From Pseudomonas lijiangensis (lineage in GTDB: Bacteria > Pseudomonadota > Gammaproteobacteria > Pseudomonadales > Pseudomonadaceae), in assembly GCF_018968705.1 (NCBI RefSeq), contig NZ_CP076668.1, positions 4,847,001 to 4,911,000 of the forward strand: 64,000 bases of DNA. Reading direction: 5' to 3'. The notes beneath the pieces are model-generated. The model saw only the letters and a program-made list of their open reading frames with translations. It was not told the DNA's origin and made no database searches. The position numbers were made by a program, and so were the translations under genes. This document shows, one piece after another, positions 11,090 through 18,252 of the stretch. Numbering within the stretch: position 1 is the first letter of the stretch; every line of letters starts with the position of its first letter.

Positions 11090-12121
11090 TTGGTGAGCGG
11101 TCTTCTGCTGTTGCTGATCGGCGCAGAATTATCGGTTCGCGCCGCCGTGCGCCTGGCCTCGATCCTCAGGATTCGACCACTGATCATCGGCCTGACGGTC
11201 GTCGCCCTGGGCAGCAGTGCGCCGCAGATGGCCGTCAGCCTGCAAGCCGCGTTTTCCGACAGCACGGACATTGCCGTGGGCAGCGTCATCGGCAGCAATA
11301 TCTTCAATGTGCTGGTGATTCTGGGCCTGTGCGCCCTGATCATTCCGCTACGGGTCGCCCGTCAGGTGCTGCGCATCGACATTCCGCTGATGATCGGGGC
11401 CAGCCTGCTGGTCATTGGGCTGTCCTGGGATGGTGAGTTCAGCAAGCTCGACGGGGTATTGCTGCTGGGCACGATGCTGGGCTGCCTGTTTATCGTCCTG
11501 CGCCAGGCCGGTCATGGCGCACGTCACGGGCACACCCACAGCACTGAAAAACCGCGCTCACTGACCTGCATCGCCCTGCTGACCAGCGGCCTGCTGTTGC
11601 TGGCGTTCGGCGGTCATCTGCTGGTGGATGCTGCGGTGGTGGTCGCGATGAATCTGGGGCTTTCAGAGCGGATCATCGGCCTGACGCTGATGGCCATCGT
11701 CACGTCCCTGCCCGCTCTGATGACATCCCTGATCGCAGCCCTGCGCGGCGAGCGGGATATCGCGGTGGGCAACGTGATCGGCAGCAACCTGTTCAATCTG
11801 CTGGGCGTGCTGGGCGCGACCGCGCTGATCTCGCCCGTGCCGTTGTCGATATCCCCCAACGCCCTGGTGTTCGACCTGCCGATCATGCTCGGCGTCGCAG
11901 TGCTCTGCCTGCCGCTGTTTTACGCCGGTTATCGCATCACCCGCTTCGAAGGGCTGCTGCTGTTGGCGTTGTACCTGACTTACGGGCTGCATATCGTGTC
12001 GTTCAGTACTGGCATGCTACTGGCCGAAAGGCTTGAGCACTTGATGCTCCAGTTCGTCCTGCCGCTGCTGGGTATTGCAGTAGCCTTTGGCATCGTAAAG
12101 GCCTGGCGGCGTCAACACTGA
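11090..12121 (+). CDS. Sodium/calcium exchanger family membrane protein with atypical alpha repeats
   Basis: A 343-residue, roughly ten-helix membrane protein of the YrbG / Ca2+:cation antiporter family, with two inverted alpha repeats (GLTVVALGSSAPQMAVS and GLTLMAIVTSLPALMTS) and the paired GSVIGSNIFN and GNVIGSNLFN motifs. In the family, the Pro in each alpha repeat is followed by a Glu that binds the ion. Here these positions are Q46 and A209, so calcium exchange is doubtful. A His-rich cytoplasmic loop (GHGARHGHTH) lies near residue 145. The TTG start at 11090 has no clear ribosome site. An in-frame ATT at 11048 after GAGGAC would add 14 residues and is a plausible true start. Confidence 0.8.
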   Translation: MVSGLLLLLIGAELSVRAAVRLASILRIRPLIIGLTVVALGSSAPQMAVSLQAAFSDSTDIAVGSVIGSNIFNVLVILGLCALIIPLRVARQVLRIDIPLMIGASLLVIGLSWDGEFSKLDGVLLLGTMLGCLFIVLRQAGHGARHGHTHSTEKPRSLTCIALLTSGLLLLAFGGHLLVDAAVVVAMNLGLSERIIGLTLMAIVTSLPALMTSLIAALRGERDIAVGNVIGSNLFNLLGVLGATALISPVPLSISPNALVFDLPIMLGVAVLCLPLFYAGYRITRFEGLLLLALYLTYGLHIVSFSTGMLLAERLEHLMLQFVLPLLGIAVAFGIVKAWRRQH

Positions 12122-12128
12122 CGACCGA

Positions 12129-13070
12129 CTAGATCCAGCCGCCCCACTGCAACAGGAAGATCCCGATATTGGTTGTCACGGCCGCCGCCAGCGTGGTGAT
12201 GACGATGATCGCAGCCGCCAGCTCGTAATTGCCGTTGGCCGTGCGGGCCATGATGTAACTGGCCGCCGCCGTCGGGCTGCCGAAATACAGGAACAGAATC
12301 CCAAGCTCCGCACCGCGAAAGCCCACCAGCCACGCTGCAAAGGTGCAGATCAGTGGCAGCCAGACCATTTTCACCATGCTGGCACTGATCGCCAACGCGC
12401 CGCTTTTGCGCAAGGACGCCAGCGACAGCGTGCCGCCGATACAGATCAGCGCCAGCGGCAGGGTCATCTGCGCCAGATAGCTGCCGGAGGTTTCCAGCCA
12501 TTTGGGCAGGCCGATGCCGAAATAGGCGAAAGGCGAAGCGACGATGACACTGATGATCAGCGGATTGGCCAGCACACTCTTGAAGATGCTCCACGGATCG
12601 GACTTGATCACCGGGCTGTAAACCGCCAGCACAATGGTCGAAAGCGCGTTGTAGAACACAATCACCAGCGCCGCGAGAATCGCCCCAAGCGAAATACCGT
12701 ACGCGCCATACATACTGGCAGCCAGCGCCAGGCCCACCACGCCATTGTTGCCACGAAACGCGCCCTGAACGTACACACCCCGATCTTCAGCGGGGCAACG
12801 CCAGATCGCCCAGCCCCAGGTGGCCGCGAAACTCAACAACGTCGCAACACTGAAGAAAATCAGCAGCTTGGGTTGCAACGCTTCATTCAGGTTGGCGTGA
12901 ATGATCCCCAGAAACAGCAGAGCCGGCATGGTGACGTTGAACACCAGCCCCGAAGCCACGACGATAAAGCCATCGTTAATCGCATGGATGCGCTTTAGGA
13001 TCACACCCAGGAACAGCATGGCAAATACAGGCGCGGTGATGTTCAGGGTTTCAAGAAAAATAGCCAGCAT
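12129..13070 (-). CDS. AEC family transporter
   Basis: A 313-residue membrane protein of the auxin-efflux-carrier (AEC/BART) family with about ten hydrophobic segments in two five-helix bundles joined by a short loop. It has the conserved NVTMPALLF in the first bundle and GGTLSLASL in the second. Family members export or import small organic acids; no substrate can be assigned. It converges on the antiporter-like gene, with only seven bases between the stops. The ATG at 13070 opens into a spacer leading to a REP pair. Confidence 0.88.
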   Translation of the reverse strand: MLAIFLETLNITAPVFAMLFLGVILKRIHAINDGFIVVASGLVFNVTMPALLFLGIIHANLNEALQPKLLIFFSVATLLSFAATWGWAIWRCPAEDRGVYVQGAFRGNNGVVGLALAASMYGAYGISLGAILAALVIVFYNALSTIVLAVYSPVIKSDPWSIFKSVLANPLIISVIVASPFAYFGIGLPKWLETSGSYLAQMTLPLALICIGGTLSLASLRKSGALAISASMVKMVWLPLICTFAAWLVGFRGAELGILFLYFGSPTAAASYIMARTANGNYELAAAIIVITTLAAAVTTNIGIFLLQWGGWI

Positions 13071-13157
13071 GCCGCAGACCTGATCCTGTCGTTAGGTCCC
13101 TCATCATAAGCCAGCAGGGAGTGGAGGTGTTGCAAGGAATTTCAGTTCACACCGCTG

Positions 13158-13247
13158 TCGCCAGCAAGCTGCCTCCCACAGGGGTACTTCAGTGGCCACA
13201 AGAAGCTGGGCACCCATCAAATCCTGTGGGAGGCAGCTTGCTGGCGA
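13158..13247. repeat. REP pair (REPIN) left of the RAYT gene
   Basis: Two arms of the family beginning TGTGGGAGGCAGCTTGCT, at 13158-13180 (complement) and 13225-13247 (direct), in tail-to-tail orientation opposite to the copy after gatB. The 44-base centre is an approximate reverse complement of the centre of the copy at 13822-13909. The two elements therefore form a long inverted repeat around the transposase gene. Confidence 0.9.
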
Positions 13248-13267
13248 CGACTGAGGCTCAGGCAACA

Positions 13268-13726
13268 CTAAATCCATGCAGCATCCCAGAGCGAATATTC
13301 CCGGATGTTGTTGACCAAGCCTGCGCGTTCAGGATTTGCAACGATGTAGCGCGCAACGGCAAGGATATCTTGCTCTCGTCGTATGGCTCTATCGTGATAT
13401 CCATCTTGCCAAAGCCGACCTATGCGCTTGCTGGCTTTGTTCAAAGTTATTGTGCTTCTGGATTTAACCCTCTGCATGACTCGCGGCAGTGAGTCTGTGC
13501 GCAACTCAAATAGCCAATGCAGGTGATCAGGCATCACAACCCAGGCCAGTGAGTTAACAAGCTCCATTTCATGAGCATGTCTCAATTCATTCACGAGCAG
13601 GCGACCGAGAAGCCAATCCGTAAATACCGGCTCCCGACCGAGCGTGGTTGCCGTCACCAGATAGAGTTGCCCTCTTCCGGAGAAGCGGCCTTTGCGCAAA
13701 TTTCGTGAGTGTGATTTTTCAGGCAT
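13268..13726 (-). CDS. REP-associated tyrosine transposase (RAYT)
   Basis: A 152-residue Y1/HUH single-strand transposase of the IS200-like RAYT group. The HUH motif is in VMPDHLHWLFEL (H68, H70) and the catalytic tyrosine is Y127 in AVARYIVANPERAGL. RAYTs bind and cleave REP hairpins and are thought to spread REPINs; they are usually single-copy and vertically inherited. The gene is intact and flanked on both sides by REPINs (13158-13247 and 13822-13909) placed as inverted copies, the classic REPtron arrangement. Most REPs in the window belong to the same family and are its probable substrates. The ATG follows AAAGGG. Confidence 0.95.
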   Translation of the reverse strand: MPEKSHSRNLRKGRFSGRGQLYLVTATTLGREPVFTDWLLGRLLVNELRHAHEMELVNSLAWVVMPDHLHWLFELRTDSLPRVMQRVKSRSTITLNKASKRIGRLWQDGYHDRAIRREQDILAVARYIVANPERAGLVNNIREYSLWDAAWI

Positions 13727-13821
13727 TCCTTTGCCCTTTTCTTAACGAGTAGATTCCGAATCTACTACCCAGAGATCTTTTTCAGGGGACTTATGGTTTT
13801 ACTGTGTGTGTCGAAGTGCTG

Positions 13822-13909
13822 TCGCCAGCAAGCTGCCTCCCACAGGATTTGATGAGTACCCAGCTTTTTTGGACACCACATACCACTGTGGGAGGCAGCT
13901 TGCTGGCGA
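13822..13909. repeat. REP pair (REPIN) right of the RAYT gene
   Basis: Arms at 13822-13844 and 13887-13909 of the same REP family as 13158-13247. The centre (GGATTTGATGAGTACCCAGC...) matches the reverse complement of the left element's centre (GGATTTGATGGGTGCCCAGC...) with few differences, so the RAYT gene is enclosed by an inverted duplication of about 88 bases. Confidence 0.9.
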
Positions 13910-13920
13910 CGGGCAGTACG

Positions 13921-15477
13921 CTAAGTCACTGGCTGCAACTTACGCTCAAACACCGACACTCCATCCAGATCCCGCAGGGTTACGGTCATTTCTGCAGTCT
14001 GGCCATCGATGTTCACTTCCCCGAAGAACTGGAACCCTGCAAAGGGTGAGGTGTTTTGGGCGGGTGGGGCTTTCTGGAAGACCAGTTCCGGGCCAAAGGT
14101 CTTGTCCAGTGCGTTGGGGCCGAAGCTGCCAGCGTTGAGCGGCCCCGCCACGAACTCCCAGAACGGGTCGAAATCCTGGAACACCGCAAGGTCCGGTTGA
14201 TAGTGATGGGCAGCGCAATAGTGCACATCGGCCGTCAGCCAGACGCAATCGCGGATCTTTTGTGCCCGCATGAACGCCAGCAGTTCGGCGACTTCCAGTT
14301 CGCGCCCCAGGGCCGGGCCATCATTGCCGTTGGCGATGGCTTCCCAGCGCGCCACACCGGGACTGACTTCGCCGTCCGGGACACCAAGACCAATGGGCAT
14401 GTCTGCCGCGATGACTTTCCATTGTGCCTTGGAGGCCTTGAGTTCGCCCTTGAGCCAGTCCAGTTGCTCACGGCCCAGAAAGGCCGTGGTCGGCCCCGGC
14501 TTGTCCGCCAGGTTGGCGTCATTGCCATCGCGATAGCTGCGCATGTCCAGCACGAACACATCCAGCATCGGGCCATAAGGAATTTTGCGGTAGATGCGCC
14601 CGCCGTTATCGGCCTGCTGCAAACGCATGGGGGCGTATTCCAGAAAGGCCTGTCGCCCACGAGCCGACAGCAACTGGATGTCCTTGACCTTGTAGCGATC
14701 ATCCAGCTGTTTGCTGGGCGACCAGTTGTTGGTGACCTCGTGGTCGTCCCACTGCCAGATCTGCGGCACCTCGGCATTGAAGCGGCGCAAGTTGTCGTCC
14801 ATCAGGTTGTAGCGGTAGTTGCCGCGATATTCGTCCAGCGTCTCGGCAACCTTGCTCTTAGCTTCGCTGGTGATGTTGCGCCAGATACGCCCGCCTTCGA
14901 CGGTGATCTGCGCCGGGACCGGGCCGTCGGCGTAAATGGTGTCGCCGCTGTGGATAAAGAAGTCCGGCAAACGCAGACGCATGGCTTCGTAGATGCGCAT
15001 GCCGCCAATGTCGGGGTTGATGCCGAAGCCCTGGCCGACGGTGTCGCCACTCCACACGAAACGGATGTCGCGACGCTGTTGCGGCATGCTGCGCAGATGG
15101 CCGAACCAGGGCTCGCTGGCAACACCCGACTGGGCATCCTCGAAATGAACACGGTAAAAGATCGCCTGATCCACAGGCAGGCCGCTCAGTTCGACACGGG
15201 CCGTGAAGTCGGTGCGCTGATCGGCCAGCGCCGACACCAGCCGACGCGGGTTGGGAAACATGCTGCGGGTGTCCCATTCGACCACCATGCGCGATGGCCG
15301 GTCGCTGCGGCTCCAGACCATCGCCCGATCACCCAGCAGATCACCGGACTGCACACCGTCGGTCATCTTCGGACGATCCTGCACCGAAGCAATGACTGCC
15401 GGTGCCAGACCCGGCAGCAGAAAACCGGCTCCGACAGCCTGAATCACACGACGACGCTTGAGATCGAACTGGCTCAT
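13921..15477 (-). CDS. phoD: PhoD-type alkaline phosphatase/phosphodiesterase, Tat-exported
   Basis: A 518-residue secreted metallophosphoesterase of the PhoD family, which releases phosphate from phosphomono- and diesters. A twin-arginine signal is at residues 8-10 (KRRRVIQAVGAGFLLPGLA), followed by the PhoD N-terminal domain. Metal-site motifs include FVWSGDTVGQG, FIHSGDTIYADG, QIWQWDDHEVTNNW and WLTADVHYCAAH. The ATG at 15477 follows AGGGG. It stands alone, with the REPIN at its 3' end and the fructose operon upstream. Regulation by phosphate starvation (PhoB) is expected, but I did not identify a Pho box. Confidence 0.92.
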   Translation of the reverse strand: MSQFDLKRRRVIQAVGAGFLLPGLAPAVIASVQDRPKMTDGVQSGDLLGDRAMVWSRSDRPSRMVVEWDTRSMFPNPRRLVSALADQRTDFTARVELSGLPVDQAIFYRVHFEDAQSGVASEPWFGHLRSMPQQRRDIRFVWSGDTVGQGFGINPDIGGMRIYEAMRLRLPDFFIHSGDTIYADGPVPAQITVEGGRIWRNITSEAKSKVAETLDEYRGNYRYNLMDDNLRRFNAEVPQIWQWDDHEVTNNWSPSKQLDDRYKVKDIQLLSARGRQAFLEYAPMRLQQADNGGRIYRKIPYGPMLDVFVLDMRSYRDGNDANLADKPGPTTAFLGREQLDWLKGELKASKAQWKVIAADMPIGLGVPDGEVSPGVARWEAIANGNDGPALGRELEVAELLAFMRAQKIRDCVWLTADVHYCAAHHYQPDLAVFQDFDPFWEFVAGPLNAGSFGPNALDKTFGPELVFQKAPPAQNTSPFAGFQFFGEVNIDGQTAEMTVTLRDLDGVSVFERKLQPVT

Positions 15478-15555
15478 GGTTAACCCCTTTCAAGATGCGA
15501 AAGGGGAAACCTAGCAGGCCAATGTTGGAGGGATATGACAGCCAGCGCCCACGTA

Positions 15556-17298
15556 TCAGGCGGTGGCTTTGGCCAGTTCCATCTCTACCGCTTCAGGCCG
15601 TTTGAGCACTGCGTAGATTACGCCGGTCGCCACGCTGCCCACGACAATGGCCAGCAGATACAGCAACGCATGGTTGATGGCGTTGGGTATCAACATCACG
15701 AACAGGCCGCCATGGGGCGCCATCAGTTTGCAGCCGAAGTACATCGACAGCGCGCCGGTCAGCGCACCGCCGATCACGCTGGCAGGAATCACCCGCAGCG
15801 GGTCCTTGGCGGCAAAAGGAATCGCGCCTTCGGAAATGAAACACAGGCCCAGCACGAACGCAGCCTTGCCAGCCTCACGCTCGCTCTGCGCGAACTTGCG
15901 GCGTGCCAGGATCGTGGCGATGCCCATGCCGATCGGCGGCACCATACCGGCAGCCATCGCAGCCGCCATGGGCGCATAACTCTGGGACGCCAGCAGACCG
16001 ACGGAAAACGCATAGGAAGCCTTGTTGATCGGCCCGCCCAGGTCCACGCACATCATCGCGCCCAGCAGCACACCCAGCAGAATCGCGTTGGTGGTGCCCA
16101 TGCTGTCCAGGAAGGTGGTCAGGCTGGCGAGCATGCCCGCAACAGGCTGGCCCACCACATAGATCATGATCAGGCCGGTGAACAGGCTCGACAGCAACGG
16201 AATGATGAGAATCGGCTTGAGTGCTTCGACACTGGCTGGCAGGCGTGCGTAGCGGTTGATCAACCACGCGCTATAGCCCGCCAGGAAACCGGCCACGATA
16301 CCGCCGATGAAACCCGCGCCCAGCGTACTGGCCAGCAAGCCGCCGATCATGCCCGGCGCCAGGCCTGGACGGTCGGCGATGGAGTATGCGATGTAACCTG
16401 CGAGCAGCGGCACCATCAGTTTGAATGCCGACTCACCGCCGATCTTCATCAAGGCCGCTGCCAGAGTTCCCTCTTGCTCATAAGCCTTGATGCCGAACAC
16501 GAACGACAGCGCAATCAGCAGACCGCCCGCCACCACCATCGGCAGCATGAACGACACGCCGGTCAGCAAGTGCTTGTAGACGCCGGTCCCTTCTTTTCTG
16601 GAAGGCGTCTTGGCCACTTCGTCCGCCGACTCCACCTGTCCCTCGGCCAAGGCTTTTTTCAGGATTGCGTCGGATTGCTTGAGGGCAATGCCGGTGCCGC
16701 AGCGGTAGATTTTCTTGCCTGCAAAACGATCGGTATTGACCTCGATGTCCGTTGCCAGCAGCACCACGTCCGCATCGGCAATGGCTTGCGGGCTGAGCGG
16801 GTTTCGCGCCCCGACCGAACCCTGGGTTTCCACGTGCAGGTCGTAGTTCAGACGCTTGGCAGCCTGCTGAATCGCCTCGGCGGCCATGAAGGTGTGCGCA
16901 ACGCCGGTCGGGCAAGCAGTAATCGCGACAATGCGCGGCTGGCTGCCGGAGCTGCCGACGGCGACAGCCTCATCGGCCGCAGGCGCAGCATAGACTTGCG
17001 CCTCATCGGCGGCGCGTTTCAGGAAACCGTCCACATCCTGCAAGGCATGGGCGGGCGTGTCCTGAAACAGGCGCTTGCCGACAAAACGGCTCAGGTCCAG
17101 CGGGCCGGTGTTGACCACCAGCACCAGATCGGCCGCTTCGATATCCAGCGCCGAAAGGTGCTGTTCGGGCTTGTTCGGGTCCACGACTTCGACGCTGGTT
17201 TCCCAGCCCTGACGCTGAGCTGCCGCATCGAGCAAGCGGGCGCTGAGGACGCTGCTGACCTTGCCGTTCGGGCAGGCCGTTACAATGGCTAACTTCAT
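15556..17298 (-). CDS. fruA: Fructose PTS permease, EIIB'BC
   Basis: The membrane component that imports fructose and phosphorylates it to fructose-1-phosphate. 580 residues from the ATG at 17298 after AGAGG; a GTG one codon earlier is the alternative. Domains in order: IIB' (residues 1-100) with C9 in VTACPNGK, IIB (about 120-220) with the phosphorylated C129 in ITACPTGVAHTF, and IIC (about 240-570) with eight to ten helices, including LTGVSFMLPMVVAGG and the conserved GAIPFAAKDP loop. In E. coli FruA the first B domain lacks the cysteine; here it is retained. It is the last gene of fruB-fruK-fruA, 12 bases after fruK. Confidence 0.96.
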   Translation of the reverse strand: MKLAIVTACPNGKVSSVLSARLLDAAAQRQGWETSVEVVDPNKPEQHLSALDIEAADLVLVVNTGPLDLSRFVGKRLFQDTPAHALQDVDGFLKRAADEAQVYAAPAADEAVAVGSSGSQPRIVAITACPTGVAHTFMAAEAIQQAAKRLNYDLHVETQGSVGARNPLSPQAIADADVVLLATDIEVNTDRFAGKKIYRCGTGIALKQSDAILKKALAEGQVESADEVAKTPSRKEGTGVYKHLLTGVSFMLPMVVAGGLLIALSFVFGIKAYEQEGTLAAALMKIGGESAFKLMVPLLAGYIAYSIADRPGLAPGMIGGLLASTLGAGFIGGIVAGFLAGYSAWLINRYARLPASVEALKPILIIPLLSSLFTGLIMIYVVGQPVAGMLASLTTFLDSMGTTNAILLGVLLGAMMCVDLGGPINKASYAFSVGLLASQSYAPMAAAMAAGMVPPIGMGIATILARRKFAQSEREAGKAAFVLGLCFISEGAIPFAAKDPLRVIPASVIGGALTGALSMYFGCKLMAPHGGLFVMLIPNAINHALLYLLAIVVGSVATGVIYAVLKRPEAVEMELAKATA

Positions 17299-17310
17299 CA
17301 CGATCCTCTC

Positions 17311-18252
17311 TTATTGTTCTGTCAGGCTGCGTACAGTGACGCCGCTTTCAAGTCGTTTGAGTTGGGCGGCATCGGTAATGCCGAAACCGATCTGGGTCAC
17401 TGCCATCGCGGCAATCGCGGTCGCCGTGCGCAAGGTTTTCTGTGGTTCATGACCACCGAGCAAGCCGTGAACCATGCCTGCCAACAGAGAATCCCCGGCG
17501 CCTACGGTGCTGGCGACGGTGACTTTAGGGGGCTGCGAATGCAGCGCGGTGCCGGAACTGAACCAGTGAACGCCCTCGGAACCCTGGGAAATCACCACAT
17601 GCTCGATGCCCTGGGCGCGCAGGCGAGTCGCCGCTTCGGCCTGGGCAGCAATGGAGATGATCGGTGCATCGAGGGCATCGGCCAGTTCTTCGGTGTTGGG
17701 CTTGATCAGCCAGGGACCTGCCGCAAGACCGGCACGCAAGGCCAGGCCGCTGCTGTCCAGCGCCACCTTGAGGCCGAGGTTCTTCAGCATGAGCAAGAGC
17801 TTTTGCAGCCACTCGGGCGTTACGCCACGCGGCAGGCTACCGGCGACCACCACGGCATCGAAACCGGGGGCAATCTGCTCGACCCTGGCGAACAGGGCTT
17901 GCTGGGCCGCTTCGCTGACCTGCGGGCCAGGGCCGTTCAAATCCGTGATGCGACCACTGCCTTCGGCCAGTTTGATATTGCTGCGGGTTTCGCCCGGCAC
18001 GCGCACGAACTCGTCGACAAAACCACGCCGGGTGAACAGGGACTCGAACGGCTGCTGATTGTCGATGCCGAGAAACCCGGCCACGGTCAGCTCATGCCCC
18101 AGATCGGCCAGCACTTGAGCCACGTTCAGGCCCTTGCCGGCCGCATGGCTGAGCATGGCATCACTGCGATTGACCTGCCCGAGTTCCAACTGGCCCAACT
18201 GTACAGTCAGGTCCAGCGCCGGGTTCATGGTCAGGGTAAGAATCTTCGCCAT
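17311..18252 (-). CDS. fruK: 1-phosphofructokinase
   Basis: A PfkB-family kinase that converts fructose-1-phosphate to fructose-1,6-bisphosphate, 313 residues. The substrate loop HAAGKGLNVAQVLADLG (residues 36-52) and the C-terminal PfkB signature TVGAGDSLLAG with catalytic base D254 are intact. Start ATG and fruB stop share one base (TAATG), with GGAGG six bases upstream, so translation is coupled. In Pseudomonas, fructose-1-phosphate is also the inducer recognised by FruR. Confidence 0.96.
   Translation of the reverse strand: MAKILTLTMNPALDLTVQLGQLELGQVNRSDAMLSHAAGKGLNVAQVLADLGHELTVAGFLGIDNQQPFESLFTRRGFVDEFVRVPGETRSNIKLAEGSGRITDLNGPGPQVSEAAQQALFARVEQIAPGFDAVVVAGSLPRGVTPEWLQKLLLMLKNLGLKVALDSSGLALRAGLAAGPWLIKPNTEELADALDAPIISIAAQAEAATRLRAQGIEHVVISQGSEGVHWFSSGTALHSQPPKVTVASTVGAGDSLLAGMVHGLLGGHEPQKTLRTATAIAAMAVTQIGFGITDAAQLKRLESGVTVRSLTEQ

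Noticed and set aside
13158..13247. REP pairs as insertion-sequence ends
   Set aside because: There is no target-site duplication and no DDE transposase. The arms match REPs that are scattered through the window, and the nearby enzyme is a RAYT.
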